52,867 bases of DNA from Alphaproteobacteria bacterium (GTDB taxonomy: Bacteria; Pseudomonadota; Alphaproteobacteria; UBA2966): contig JABIFY010000157.1 of assembly GCA_018650465.1 (NCBI GenBank), forward strand, positions 1 through 52,867. The letters run 5' to 3'. Made by a program: the position numbers and the translations under genes. Below the pieces are notes generated by a model. That model was not told where the DNA came from. It did not search any database and saw nothing but the letters and a program-made list of their open reading frames with translations. Below, piece by piece: positions 41,406-51,491 of this stretch (its first letter is position 1; each line of letters starts with the position of its first letter).

Positions 41406-42725
41406 TTAATCCTGCAACAGCTGGCGGGCCAGGATTTTGCCTTCTTCAACGGCAGGCTGGTCAACCGCATTCACCCCCAGCAAGCGCGCCGCGATATGGG
41501 TTTCCAGCATGAAATGCATGAACAAGGCACCTATGGTTTCTTCGTTCAGCGTCTCAACTTCGATCAACCGAATGGGCCGTCCATTCCGCGCCAGGGTTTC
41601 GCCGGTCGCTTGATACAAGGCCCCTGAGACATCGCCCATGGCTTTGCCGCCGAGAAAATCAAAGCCCGCCAGGGTCGCCAGTTCCGGCGTCACTTTGGGC
41701 CCTGATCCGGTGGTGTTCATGCCGATCAGGGTAAACATCTTGTCTGCCGGACCATCCAGAAACAGTTGCAGCTGACTGTGCTGATCCACGGGTCCATTGG
41801 CCTGAACCGGCGTCGTGCCCTGACCATTTTTCCCCAGGCTTTCGGCCCAGAGCTGGCAATACCAGGCGGCAAAGGATTTCAGCTGATTGCCATAGGGCAT
41901 CATCACACTGGTGGAGATATTATTATGCCTGGAAAGCCCCACAGCGATGGCAGCCCCGATAACGGGTGCGGCTGTCGCCGGGCGGCCCAGGGTTTCTTCC
42001 AGCACACGGGCAGCCCCTTTGCGTACCAGGCTTGCGTCCTGCCCGGCTGCCATGGCCGGGATCAGTCCCACAAGAGAGAGCACAGAAAAGCGCCCGCCCA
42101 CGTCCACAGGGTGATCCAGCACCCGAATATTAAATTGCGCGGCAATGCGGCGCAGGGGATTGTCGCCAGGCTCGGTGATCAGGATAAAATGATATTGCAG
42201 GTTCTTTTCGCCCATGGTTTCGCGCACGGCTTGAAGAGCCGTCAGAAACTGCGTCAATGTCTCAACCGTACTGCCCGATTTTGAGACCACCAAAAAAGCC
42301 GTCCGACCGCGATTGGACTGGGTCAACAAACGATTGAAGCTGTAGCCGTCCAGGTTATCCATATAATCCAGGGTCAGCCCATCAGGCGTACGATACCACT
42401 CACCATCGACCAGTGTCGTCAGGGCCTGCCCGCCCAATGACGACCCACCGGTGCCCAACACAACAAGCCGGTCAAAATTTTCCCGGAGATGTTCTGCCAC
42501 ATCTTCCATCTCCGCCAGATCGTCATCGGTATTGGCATCGGTATTGGCATCGGGATCAGACAGGGCCAGGGCCAGCGGTGCCAGGCCACCGGCTGCCAGC
42601 TCGGATTTCAGGTCGCTGGCTATAGCGCTCGCTTGGGCAAGCAATGGATCAAAAGCACTTTTTTCCAAGCCGCTTTCACCAATGGCGGCAGAAAAACAGT
42701 TTTCGATTTTATGGTTGTAGAGCAT
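41406..42725 (-). CDS. pgi: Glucose-6-phosphate isomerase
   Basis: 439 residues from ATG 42725; an earlier ATG at 42755 adds ten residues. The family motifs are LVVLGTGGSSLGGQAL and LVVSKSGSTVETLTQF, then MMPYGNQLKSFAAWYCQLWAESLGK and PVQANGPVDQHSQLQLFLDGP. It interconverts glucose-6-P and fructose-6-P. It is shorter than the 549 residues of E. coli, as in the short alphaproteobacterial forms. A 12-base tandem duplication at about 42530-42553 gives DANTDANTD in a surface loop. Confidence 0.93.
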   Translation of the reverse strand: MLYNHKIENCFSAAIGESGLEKSAFDPLLAQASAIASDLKSELAAGGLAPLALALSDPDANTDANTDDDLAEMEDVAEHLRENFDRLVVLGTGGSSLGGQALTTLVDGEWYRTPDGLTLDYMDNLDGYSFNRLLTQSNRGRTAFLVVSKSGSTVETLTQFLTALQAVRETMGEKNLQYHFILITEPGDNPLRRIAAQFNIRVLDHPVDVGGRFSVLSLVGLIPAMAAGQDASLVRKGAARVLEETLGRPATAAPVIGAAIAVGLSRHNNISTSVMMPYGNQLKSFAAWYCQLWAESLGKNGQGTTPVQANGPVDQHSQLQLFLDGPADKMFTLIGMNTTGSGPKVTPELATLAGFDFLGGKAMGDVSGALYQATGETLARNGRPIRLIEVETLNEETIGALFMHFMLETHIAARLLGVNAVDQPAVEEGKILARQLLQD

Positions 42726-42823
42726 GCTGACGCCTAATCCCGTTCCCCAAGACACTGGGCCAGATACTACCAGATTTCCTTTGACGGAACCAACCTTAAC
42801 CCGGCTGATAAGACAATGGTTTT

Positions 42824-44140
42824 TTAGCCATCAATCCCGGCAGGATCACCCACAATGACCCAGGTCATGGCTCCAGACCTAAGCAGCCGTCTGGCCACCC
42901 GACGCACATCCTCAACGGTTACAGCATTGATAAATCCCGGTCGCTGATCGATATAGCCCATGCCCAGATCGCTGATCCGGATGGCCACCAACATGCGGGC
43001 AATCTTGGCGTTGGAATCCAGGCGCAAGGGGAAGGAGCCGTTCAGAAACACCTTGGCCTTGACCAATTCTTCATCCGTTATGCCCTGTTCCGCCAGTTTG
43101 CTGATTTCGGCTTTAACCACATCAAGGGATTCGACCACACGTTCATTGGCTGTGCCCAGCCCGCCCAGATAAATGGCGGAATGTTCGTAAGGATATAGAT
43201 AACTATAAACCGAATAGGCCAGGCCACGTTTTTCCCGCACCTCCTGATAAAGCCGGGAGGTAAAACCACCCCCGCCGAGCACGTAGTTCATCACATAGGC
43301 GGCATAATAATCCGGATCATCCCGCATAATGCCAGGCATGCCAAACATCACCACGCTTTGTGGATTTGGTTTACGGATAACAATTGTCGATCCCGCCGAA
43401 GATGGCATGATTTTGCTGACTTCCGGGGTGACCTGAGCCTTTGGCAGGGCAGCAAGAGCAATATCCAGCAAGCGGCCAATTTCTGCTTGATCCACGTCGC
43501 CCACAGCCCCGATGAGGATGCCGTCCAGGCGGAAGTTCGCATCCACCCAGGCCTTCAGGTCGGCGGGTGTGATGCGGGCAATGCTTTGCTTGGTGCCAAG
43601 GGAGGGCCGACCATAGGGATGATCGCCGTAGGTTTTTTTGAACCAGGCCTTGGCGGCGATGGCATTGGCATCTTCCGCCTGGCCGATCAGTCGGGTCTGT
43701 ATTTGTCGCCGGATGCGCTCTACCGCCTTTTGATCAAAGCGTGGCGACTGCAGGGCCAGACCCAATAGGCGAAAGGCTTCGTCGCGGTTTTTGCTCAGGG
43801 TTTTCAGGCTGACCCGGAAGGTGTCCTTGCTGGAACCGAAAGACATGGATATGGCCAGTTCTTCCAACCGGGTCTGAAAGGCCAGTGCGTTCAAATCGCC
43901 CGCGCCCTCGTCCAGTGTCGATGAAACCATATTGGCCAGACCGCCCAAGCCGTCTGGTTCATGCACTGAGCCGCGCGGGAAGGATATTTCCACCGACAGA
44001 ATCGGAATTGATTTTTCCTGGACATACCAGACATCGAGACCGGCGGGGGTCCTCATCTCCGAAATGTCGGTCGCAAAAGCTGGGCCCGAGAAAAAAGCCA
44101 GGGCAACAAACAGCGATGATACAAGTTGAATTTTTTTCAT
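42824..44140 (-). CDS. M16-family peptidase-like protein, non-catalytic partner
   Basis: 438 residues from ATG 44140; signal peptide ends at about FSGPAFA, so it is periplasmic. It has both M16 domains (SVHEPDGLGGLANMVSSTLDEG; later RDDPDYYAAYVMNYVLGGGGFTSRLYQEVREKRGLAYSVYSY). The inverted zinc motif HxxEH is absent from the first domain (LANMV in its place), while the C-terminal substrate-binding region is conserved. Such partners combine with an active M16 subunit, here the gene just upstream, four bases away. Confidence 0.88.
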   Translation of the reverse strand: MKKIQLVSSLFVALAFFSGPAFATDISEMRTPAGLDVWYVQEKSIPILSVEISFPRGSVHEPDGLGGLANMVSSTLDEGAGDLNALAFQTRLEELAISMSFGSSKDTFRVSLKTLSKNRDEAFRLLGLALQSPRFDQKAVERIRRQIQTRLIGQAEDANAIAAKAWFKKTYGDHPYGRPSLGTKQSIARITPADLKAWVDANFRLDGILIGAVGDVDQAEIGRLLDIALAALPKAQVTPEVSKIMPSSAGSTIVIRKPNPQSVVMFGMPGIMRDDPDYYAAYVMNYVLGGGGFTSRLYQEVREKRGLAYSVYSYLYPYEHSAIYLGGLGTANERVVESLDVVKAEISKLAEQGITDEELVKAKVFLNGSFPLRLDSNAKIARMLVAIRISDLGMGYIDQRPGFINAVTVEDVRRVARRLLRSGAMTWVIVGDPAGIDG

Positions 44141-44144
44141 ACGC

Positions 44145-45494
44145 TTAGCTTTTCTTTTCGGGCAATAACAATCCGGTGACAGAGCGCCGGAGATCAAGGA
44201 CCTCTTTCGCCGCATCCTGAACCTGTTGACGGGTCACAGCTTCTACCCGTTGCGGCCAGGTCTCGACCCCCTCAACGGTTTGGCCAATGACCAGGGCGCG
44301 GCCAAAAATGCGAGCCTTGCGGGTGACGCTGTCGCGAGCATAAGTGGCCAGGGCCAGCATGCCCGCCTTAGCCCGGTTTAGCTCAGCTTCCGACACACCG
44401 CCCGAAATGATTTTTTCGATCTCGGCGTCCATGGATTTTTCTACTGTCGCCAGGTCACCACCTGCCACAGGTCGGGCATAAAGGCCAAACCGGGCAGGTC
44501 CAACGGAATCGCCACTAAACCAGGAACCGGCAGAGGTGGCAATTTTTTGTTCGACAACCAGCGCCTGATACATGCGGCTGGTGGTGCCACCGCCGAGGAT
44601 TTGCGCCAACAGATCAAGCGGTTCGGCGAGGTGCTTTTTTGCATCGAACGATCCAGGTGCCAGATAGCTGCGACGCCACGAGGGCTGTTGCACCCGCTGA
44701 TCGCGCAGTTCCACCCGGCGCGGGCTGAGCTGTGGCGGCTCCTGTGGCCAATTGCGCAAGGTGACGTCGCCGCGCGGAATGACCCCGTAATATTTATTCG
44801 CCAGTTTTTTAACATCCGCCGTCAAAACATCCCCGGCAATGACAAGGATGGCATTGTTTGGGGCATAATATTGCCGGTAAAAAGCAAAGGCATCTTCGCG
44901 GTTCAACTGCTGGATTTCATGGGCCCAGCCGACCACGGGAATACGATAGGGTGTGGTCAGAAACTGTGCTGCCGCAGTTTGTTCACCGAGCAAGGCTGAT
45001 GGTTTGTTTTCCGTGCGCGAGCGACGCTCCTCCATCACCACATTGCGCTCAGCCACAATGTCTTTTTCTGACAGGGTCAGGTTGGTCATGCGGTCTGCTT
45101 CCAGCTTCATGACCTGTTCAAGGTTGGCCGCCGCCAGGGTCTGGTAATAACCGGTAAAGTCATGTGAGGTAAATGCATTTTCACGCCCGCCACTGGCGGC
45201 CACCGTTTGTGAAAATGTATTGCCGGGGGCATTCGTCGTGCCCTTGAACATCAGGTGTTCGAGGAAATGTGCAATGCCGGATTTTCCAACAGGCTCGTCC
45301 GCCGCGCCGACCTTATACCAGACCATTTGGGTTACAACCGGTGCCCGATGATCCTCCAGGACCACGACCTGAAGACCGTTTTCCAGTTCAAACACTTCAG
45401 GATTAAACAATCCCGCCTGAACCGGGCTCGACGTCAAAACAGCAAATGACAGGACGGCAATTGTCTGGCCGATGCCGAAACAGACGGACTTCAT
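44145..45494 (-). CDS. M16-family zinc peptidase, catalytic
   Basis: 449 residues from ATG 45494, with a signal peptide ending around SSPVQA. The inverted zinc motif is HFLEHLMFKG with the distal Glu in the following helix (AERNVVMEERR), as in the active subunit of the processing-peptidase family. It and its partner are a common periplasmic pair of unknown substrate in alphaproteobacteria, usually near the lspA gene as here. The first 23 codons of the open frame upstream are unlikely to be used. Confidence 0.9.
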   Translation of the reverse strand: MKSVCFGIGQTIAVLSFAVLTSSPVQAGLFNPEVFELENGLQVVVLEDHRAPVVTQMVWYKVGAADEPVGKSGIAHFLEHLMFKGTTNAPGNTFSQTVAASGGRENAFTSHDFTGYYQTLAAANLEQVMKLEADRMTNLTLSEKDIVAERNVVMEERRSRTENKPSALLGEQTAAAQFLTTPYRIPVVGWAHEIQQLNREDAFAFYRQYYAPNNAILVIAGDVLTADVKKLANKYYGVIPRGDVTLRNWPQEPPQLSPRRVELRDQRVQQPSWRRSYLAPGSFDAKKHLAEPLDLLAQILGGGTTSRMYQALVVEQKIATSAGSWFSGDSVGPARFGLYARPVAGGDLATVEKSMDAEIEKIISGGVSEAELNRAKAGMLALATYARDSVTRKARIFGRALVIGQTVEGVETWPQRVEAVTRQQVQDAAKEVLDLRRSVTGLLLPEKKS

Positions 45495-45636
45495 AACAGA
45501 TACCCCTGGGTATAAATGCATGTACAGAAAGATGAATTTATGAGCGGATTGCGGCGCATTCAAGGCACAAACAGGTCAAATCGCAGGAATGGGAACAGCT
45601 GTGATGGAAACCCCACTCACAAAAGCAGTTGTGCAA

Positions 45637-46281
45637 TTAGAACAAATCGCCCAGCAGGGTTTGTTTTTTGCGACGAATGACCGGGGCCTGGGTGGTGCTT
45701 GCGGGCTTGCCTTCAGCCGTCGCCTTTTTAAGGCGGGCCGATTCCTTGCCTGCATTCAACGTCACATCGCCAACGGCCTTGTCGTCAGTGCCCCGCCAGA
45801 ACATCAACCGGTCTGAAAAGCTTTTGCCCTTGTCAGCCACGGAAGTTGTTTCATGTCGGATCAAGCTGCGTACATTGGCCTGACTGGGATCAGCCCCTGC
45901 ATTATCCAGCAAGGCCAGCTCACCCGTACTTTTAGGCACGGAGGGGCGCTTGTTGCCCAGCAGAATATTCTGGCCCGCAGCAGCAGCACCGGCAGCTGTC
46001 TGGTTCGCATTTTTGCCAAAAACAGCACTGCGGGCTTCATCAACCGGCATTACGGCTGTTGGCCGCTGCGCACCGGGACGTGGCGGGCGTAATTTATAAT
46101 CGGGCGGCAGAATCAGGGGTGCCTTTTTGACAACGGAAAATTCGTCCGGCGCATTTTTACCCAATCCCAGGGTATTTTTGACGCTTGAACAACCGCCAAC
46201 GACAAGCGCCAGGCCCAGTCCGATGACGCAGGCCTGCAGGGTCTTGTCCGACAACAAATATCGCGTGTTTTTCAGCATCAT
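45637..46281 (-). CDS. DUF3035 lipoprotein
   Basis: 214 residues. Signal peptide with lipobox VVGGC (Cys about 31), then NAPDEFSVVKKAPLILPPDYKLRPPRPGAQRP, the signature of DUF3035, a conserved alphaproteobacterial outer-membrane-type lipoprotein. Low-complexity, disordered middle. It is two bases from lspA, which is appropriate since lspA cleaves lipoprotein signals. Function unknown. Confidence 0.82.
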   Translation of the reverse strand: MMLKNTRYLLSDKTLQACVIGLGLALVVGGCSSVKNTLGLGKNAPDEFSVVKKAPLILPPDYKLRPPRPGAQRPTAVMPVDEARSAVFGKNANQTAAGAAAAGQNILLGNKRPSVPKSTGELALLDNAGADPSQANVRSLIRHETTSVADKGKSFSDRLMFWRGTDDKAVGDVTLNAGKESARLKKATAEGKPASTTQAPVIRRKKQTLLGDLF

Positions 46282-46283
46282 TC

Positions 46284-46757
46284 TTATGTATCTCGTCCGC
46301 GCGAAGCAAACAAGCCATCCAGCACCAGAATCACGGCACCAACTACAATCGCCGCATCGGCTATATTAAAGGCTGGCCAGTGCCAGGCGTCAATGTGGAC
46401 GTCAAAAAAATCGGCAACTTTGCCCCAGACCATGCGATCAATGACATTGCCAACGGCCCCGCCAATGACCAACCCAAGGCCGCCGGCGATAAACCGGGTT
46501 TCCGCCTTGACCAGCCAGCGCACCAGCACAACCACAATGCCCAGTGCCAGAGCTGACAGGATCCAGGGGGCCCAGACCGAGCCCGACTGGAACATGCCAA
46601 AACTAACGCCCGGGTTCCAGACCATCACCAAATTGAACACCGGCAACAGCTCAATCGGGCCACCGGCCTTTTCCAGCACACTCATCAGCCACCACTTGGA
46701 TGCCTGATCAAGGGCCGTCGCAATGGCCGCAATCACAAGTCCGTAGCGCAGCATCAA
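46284..46757 (-). CDS. lspA: Lipoprotein signal peptidase
   Basis: 157 residues, four membrane segments. Aspartyl protease motifs: GAVGNVIDRMVWG and FNIADAAIVVG, each with the catalytic Asp. It cuts prolipoproteins after lipid attachment. Its start overlaps the ileS stop by ATGA (46754-46757), so the two are co-translated, a very common arrangement. Confidence 0.97.
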   Translation of the reverse strand: MMLRYGLVIAAIATALDQASKWWLMSVLEKAGGPIELLPVFNLVMVWNPGVSFGMFQSGSVWAPWILSALALGIVVVLVRWLVKAETRFIAGGLGLVIGGAVGNVIDRMVWGKVADFFDVHIDAWHWPAFNIADAAIVVGAVILVLDGLFASRGRDT

Positions 46758-49636
46758 GCGGCACCTGTCTCGTCATTCACCGCCAAAGGCGCAGCACCGG
46801 CATCACGGGAAACCACATCCTCACAACGATGGCACAAATCTTCATGGGCGCGATCTTCACCTGAACCCACTTCCGGCAAGATCATCCAGCAACGCTGACA
46901 TTTTTCACCTGTCGCTGTATCCGGCACTACGGAAACACCAGCAACGTCTTCCAGCCGGAATGCCTCAGCCGGGCCCTCGCCGGTTGTTAATTTTACACCC
47001 GAGGTAATGGCAATTTCCGCCAGATCAACGCCGTCCAGCGCCGCCTGCTGGTCGGCTGTGACAAAAACTTCAGGCAAGGCCTGAAGACTGGAGCCAATGC
47101 GTTTTTCCCGGCGTTCAATTTCCAGGGCCCCGGTGATCACCCGGCGGACATCACGGATGGTTTTCCATTTGGCGGCCAGGGCATCATCACGCCAGTTGCC
47201 AGGCACTTCCGGGAACAGGGTCAGATGGACGCTGCCGGTTTCCTCCGGATAACGGTTCAGCCAGACTTCTTCCATGGAGAATGACAGGATCGGCGACAAC
47301 CAGGCCGTCATGCAGCGGAAAACTTCGTCCAGTACGGTGCGGGCCGAGCGACGGCGCACACTGTCGATGCCATCGCAATAAAGCACGTCTTTACGGATAT
47401 CGAAGTAGAAAGCCGACAGTTCAACCGTGCAGAAATTATGCAGCGAGACATAAAGTGCATGGAATTCATAATCGTTGCAGCCCTTGCGCACGATTTCATC
47501 CAGCTCGCTCAATCGATGCAGAACCCAGCGATCCAGTTCCGGCATTTCGCTGACCTCAATGCGCTCGGCATCGTCAAAATGATTGAGGTTACCCAGCATA
47601 AAACGGAAGGTATTGCGCAGACGGCGATAAGCATCAACCTGGCCCTTGATGATTTCATCACCAATGCGCAGGTCTTCGGAATAATCGGACGCCACTACCC
47701 ACAAACGCAGGATATCGGCACCAAATTGTTTGATGACCTTTTCAGGTTCGACAGTGTTGCCCATGGATTTGGACATCTTGTAGCCCTTGCCATCCATCAG
47801 GAAGCCGTGGGTCAGCACCGCATCATAAGGTGCGCGACCACGGGTACCGCTTGATTCCAGCAGGGATGAATGGAACCAACCGCGATGCTGGTCCGACCCT
47901 TCCAGATAAAGCGAGGCCGGCCATTGCAGGTCGTCACGTTGTTCCAGCAAAAAGGCATGAGTGGAGCCTGAATCAAACCAGACATCGAGGATATCCTCAA
48001 CCATGTCATAGTCATCAGCGTTATAGTCTTCACCAAGGAACGCTTGCGCCGGTGTTGAGAACCAGGCATCAGCACCCCCGGCCGCAACCGCATCGGCAAC
48101 GCGTGTGTTCACAGCGTCATCCCGCAACGGCTCGCCGGTTTCCTTGTTCACAAAGACCGTGATCGGCACACCCCAGGCGCGTTGACGGGACACCAGCCAA
48201 TCGGGCCGGCTGGCAATCATACCGCGCAAGCGCTTTTCGCCCGATGCCGGGACAAAGCGCGTCGCATCAATGGCGGCCAGGGCCTTGTCGCGCAGGCCCG
48301 TCGTGGTCATGGAAATGAACCACTGTGGCGCGTTGCGGAAGATCAGCGGTGCTTTTGAACGCCAGGAATGCGGATAGGAATGCACGATCTTGCCACGGGC
48401 CAACAGGGCGTTGGCGTCGATCAGGGCTTCGCAGACCGGATCGTGCGCCTTGTAGACATGTTGTCCGGCAAACTTCGGCACATGATCATAATAAGTCCCG
48501 TCTTCTGAAACGGTTTGCGGTACTTCGATTCCAAATTCCATGCCAAGGTCAAAATCCTCAGCGCCATGGCCAGGGGCGATATGGACGATGCCCGTACCGG
48601 CCTCGGTGGTGACATAATCAGCTGGCAACATGCGCACGTCAAAATCATAGCCGTCTCCCCGCCAGGGATGGGCCAGGATGGTGTCGTCAAAGGCGGAGGT
48701 ATCCACATCGGCAATGGCCACCAGTTCGCTGATCCCGGCATCGGTTGCCACCTGGTCAGCAAGGTCTGCGGCGAGCACGAGTTTGTCACCGACCAACGCC
48801 AGGCTATCTTCGGCAACGGCCTTTACTTCATAGACCTTGTAGACAAAATCACGACCAAAGGCCGTGGCGCGGTTGCCCGGCATGGTCCACGGTGTTGTGG
48901 TCCAGATGACGACACTGGCGCCTTCCAGTTCAGGCGCACCGGCCTTCACGACCGGGAACTTCACCCAGATCGTGTGTGAGGTGTGATCGTGATATTCGAT
49001 TTCAGCTTCCGCCAGGGAGGTCTTTTCCACAACCGACCACATCACGGCTTTGGAGCCTTTGTAGAGGCTGCCATCCATCAGGAATTTTTGCAGCTCGCGC
49101 ACAATTTGGGCTTCCGCCGGAAAAGCCATTGTGGTGTAGGGCTTCTTCCAGTCGCCGATAACGCCCAGACGCTTGAATTCCTCGCGCTGGATATCGATCC
49201 AGTGATCGGCAAAATCGCGGCATTCCTTGCGGAATTCAGCGATAGGCACCTCGTCCTTGTTTTTACCGGCGTCGCGATATTTCTTTTCGATCTGCCATTC
49301 AATGGGCAGACCATGACAATCCCAGCCCGGCACATAGTTGGCGTCGCGCCCCATCATTTGCTGGGAACGATTGATCACATCTTTCAGAATCTTGTTCAGG
49401 GCGTGGCCCATATGCAAGTGACCGTTGGCGTAGGGCGGGCCATCATGCAGGATGAACTTTTCACGGCCCTTGGCGTCTTCACGCTGCCTTTGATAAAGAT
49501 CCATATCCTCCCAGCGGGCGAGGATTTCCGGTTCTTTCCTGGGTAAGCCTGCCTTCATGGGGAAAGAGGTTTTGGGCAAGAAGATCGTCGATTTGTAGTC
49601 GACTTTGTTTTCGTCGGATGGATTAGACGCGGACAT
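46754..49636 (-). CDS. ileS: Isoleucyl-tRNA synthetase
   Basis: 960 residues, a normal bacterial class-I length. HIGH motif PPYANGHLHMGHALNK (about 66-81), the editing (CP1) domain with TTPWTMPGNRA, KMSKS motif GYKMSKSMGN, and a C-terminal zinc finger (CQRCWMI...LCHRC). It attaches Ile to tRNA-Ile. The terminator of ribF lies between ribF and this gene, so it has its own promoter in the 49,637-49,840 stretch, which I cannot place. Confidence 0.97.
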   Translation of the reverse strand: MSASNPSDENKVDYKSTIFLPKTSFPMKAGLPRKEPEILARWEDMDLYQRQREDAKGREKFILHDGPPYANGHLHMGHALNKILKDVINRSQQMMGRDANYVPGWDCHGLPIEWQIEKKYRDAGKNKDEVPIAEFRKECRDFADHWIDIQREEFKRLGVIGDWKKPYTTMAFPAEAQIVRELQKFLMDGSLYKGSKAVMWSVVEKTSLAEAEIEYHDHTSHTIWVKFPVVKAGAPELEGASVVIWTTTPWTMPGNRATAFGRDFVYKVYEVKAVAEDSLALVGDKLVLAADLADQVATDAGISELVAIADVDTSAFDDTILAHPWRGDGYDFDVRMLPADYVTTEAGTGIVHIAPGHGAEDFDLGMEFGIEVPQTVSEDGTYYDHVPKFAGQHVYKAHDPVCEALIDANALLARGKIVHSYPHSWRSKAPLIFRNAPQWFISMTTTGLRDKALAAIDATRFVPASGEKRLRGMIASRPDWLVSRQRAWGVPITVFVNKETGEPLRDDAVNTRVADAVAAGGADAWFSTPAQAFLGEDYNADDYDMVEDILDVWFDSGSTHAFLLEQRDDLQWPASLYLEGSDQHRGWFHSSLLESSGTRGRAPYDAVLTHGFLMDGKGYKMSKSMGNTVEPEKVIKQFGADILRLWVVASDYSEDLRIGDEIIKGQVDAYRRLRNTFRFMLGNLNHFDDAERIEVSEMPELDRWVLHRLSELDEIVRKGCNDYEFHALYVSLHNFCTVELSAFYFDIRKDVLYCDGIDSVRRRSARTVLDEVFRCMTAWLSPILSFSMEEVWLNRYPEETGSVHLTLFPEVPGNWRDDALAAKWKTIRDVRRVITGALEIERREKRIGSSLQALPEVFVTADQQAALDGVDLAEIAITSGVKLTTGEGPAEAFRLEDVAGVSVVPDTATGEKCQRCWMILPEVGSGEDRAHEDLCHRCEDVVSRDAGAAPLAVNDETGAA

Positions 49637-49998
49637 GATGGTTACAGCCTGTTTGTTTTAGAGTTCCGGCGCGGACAACCCTCATGGATTATGCAGCGAC
49701 GGAAAATAGGTTTTTAGCGGAACGGGACGAAATAATTAGCGGAGCGGAACAGTGGGGGGAAAATCAGTGTTCCCAGCCCTTTGGGTAAATCCGCAAAGGC
49801 CTGTCTGTCCCTGGTGATTGTCGCTGCCATGTCAGGCGCAACAACCAAAAATCCCGACCCCTTTACAGGGCCGGGCCGATAATTCGAAACGGCAAGTCTT
49901 TTAATGCATACATGGCGGGGGTTGTAACAAGCCTGAGCCCTGCTGTCGAGTTTCTTTCGGGACTCTGTCCTGCGCTGTATATGGGTTTTGTGATCCAG
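49637..49998. other. Gap between ileS and ribF
   Basis: 362 bases without a credible gene. It holds the intrinsic terminator of ribF at 49847-49875. The rest is unremarkable; there is no T-box-like leader, which alphaproteobacteria lack anyway. Confidence 0.7.
49847..49875 (-). terminator. Intrinsic terminator after ribF
   Basis: On the minus strand CCCGGCCC (49875-49868) pairs with GGGTCGGG (49860-49853), eight pairs including one G-U, followed by five Ts (49851-49847). It separates ribF from ileS. Confidence 0.8.
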
Positions 49999-51027
49999 TC
50001 AGTCCTGAAACAGGTCAGCAGCACGATCATCAGCCGACAAAATTTCCCGGGCCCTGAGGCTGTCTTTGGCGATTTGTGCGGTCAAAGCCTCCAGGCCATC
50101 AAATTTTTGCTCTGGTCGAATGAAGTCAACGATGGAAACGCGAAGATGAGCCCCGTATAAATCTCCTTCAAAATCAAGCAGATGGACTTCCAGAAGCTCC
50201 TGTTCGCCATCCCGGATCGTTGGTCGTCGACCCAGATTGGCCACGCCGTCGCGCCACTCAAGGGTTTGCTTGCCTTGGCCGTGGTCTTCTGCGCCATCTG
50301 CCAGAACGGCGACCCGAACAGCATAAACACCAAAAGCCGGGCGAATATATTCGTCCAGCGCCAAATTGGCCGTGGGAAAGCCGATTTGGCGGCCACGTTT
50401 GTCGCCGTGCTGGACCCTGGCGTCAATTTCCCACCAGTGGCCTAATTGCTGCGCCGCTTCAACCGGGCGGCCTTCCTGCAAATGTTTGCGGATTGTGGAC
50501 GAGGAATAAATATCACCTTTGGCGTCTTCGGGCTGACGCAAGGCTGGCTCAGGCTGGCGCAAGGCCGGCACTTGAGTAAAGCCGAAACCGGCTTCGCCTG
50601 CTGTGCGTCGCAGTAGCCCGGCATCCCCGCCCCGTCCTTTGCCAAACACAAAATCATAACCAGTGATGACATGTTTTGCCTTCAGGCCATCCAACAAAAC
50701 ATCCTGAATGAATTCTTCAGCAGTCTTGGCAGCAAATTCCTTGTCAAAATGCAGGGCCAGAAACAAATCGACATTCAGGTTCGCCAACTGAATAGCCTTG
50801 GCGCGAAAGGGCGTCAGACGAAAAGGGGGCTGATCGGGCTGAAACAGAACCCGGGGATGGGGCTCGAAACTGAGCACGGCCAATGGCACACCGCCAGCCC
50901 GGGCAAATTGTCCAGCTTCGCCGATCACAGCACGGTGCCCGCGATGGACCCCATCGAAGTTCCCGATGGCAACAACCCCGCCTTGTAGCTCAAGGGGGAT
51001 ATCCTGATAGTGGCGAAAAACCCGCAT
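49999..51027 (-). CDS. ribF: Bifunctional riboflavin kinase/FAD synthetase
   Basis: 342 residues from ATG 51027; the frame could start four codons earlier. N-terminal nucleotidyl transferase GNFDGVHRGHRAVI (about 23-36), SSTIRKHLQEG, then the riboflavin-kinase domain with GRQIGFPTANLAL and a Gly-rich site. It makes FMN and FAD. A small duplication, PALRQPEPALRQPE-like, sits in the linker region. It begins about 20 bases after the MaoC gene. Confidence 0.95.
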   Translation of the reverse strand: MRVFRHYQDIPLELQGGVVAIGNFDGVHRGHRAVIGEAGQFARAGGVPLAVLSFEPHPRVLFQPDQPPFRLTPFRAKAIQLANLNVDLFLALHFDKEFAAKTAEEFIQDVLLDGLKAKHVITGYDFVFGKGRGGDAGLLRRTAGEAGFGFTQVPALRQPEPALRQPEDAKGDIYSSSTIRKHLQEGRPVEAAQQLGHWWEIDARVQHGDKRGRQIGFPTANLALDEYIRPAFGVYAVRVAVLADGAEDHGQGKQTLEWRDGVANLGRRPTIRDGEQELLEVHLLDFEGDLYGAHLRVSIVDFIRPEQKFDGLEALTAQIAKDSLRAREILSADDRAADLFQD

Positions 51028-51047
51028 CATCTGATCCAAATCCGTCT

Positions 51048-51491
51048 CTAACCGCGGGTTGGGACCATAATCTGCGCCTCACCATCTATAACGACAGTAT
51101 CGCCGACAAAACATTGCGTCTTGAACAGGGCTCGCTTTTTCTCCGGAATTAATTCAGTGATTTCCGCTTTGGCGATTACCGTGTCGCCGACCTTGACCGG
51201 TGCCTTGAAACGCAGATTTTGGGACATATAGATGCAACCAGGCCCTGGCAATTTTGTGCCAAAGATTGTCGAAATAAAACCGGCGGACAACATGCCATGG
51301 GCAATACATTCGCCAAAGGGCGTCTCGGCCGCAAATTCACGATTGAGATGCAAGGGGTTTGTATCGCCGGAAACGCCCGCATAGAGCAAAATATCGGCTT
51401 CCGTCACTGTTTTGCCGTATGAAGATGTCATGCCGACTGACAGGTCTTCAAAAAAATATCCTGCAAGATCGTTTTCAGCCAGTTTGTTCAT
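51048..51491 (-). CDS. MaoC/PhaJ-type (R)-specific enoyl-CoA hydratase-like protein
   Basis: 147 residues, a single hot-dog domain. Hydratase motif SGDTNPLHLNREFAAETPFGECIAHGML, with catalytic Asp and His in DTNPLH. GYFFEDLSVGM at the front is typical. It hydrates trans-2-enoyl-CoA to (R)-3-hydroxyacyl-CoA, or acts in a related way; substrate unknown. AAGGA stands nine bases before the ATG. Confidence 0.85.
   Translation of the reverse strand: MNKLAENDLAGYFFEDLSVGMTSSYGKTVTEADILLYAGVSGDTNPLHLNREFAAETPFGECIAHGMLSAGFISTIFGTKLPGPGCIYMSQNLRFKAPVKVGDTVIAKAEITELIPEKKRALFKTQCFVGDTVVIDGEAQIMVPTRG

Noticed and set aside
42520-42560. Functional repeat in pgi
   Set aside because: Only a two-copy 12-base duplication in a loop; slippage in one lineage is sufficient.
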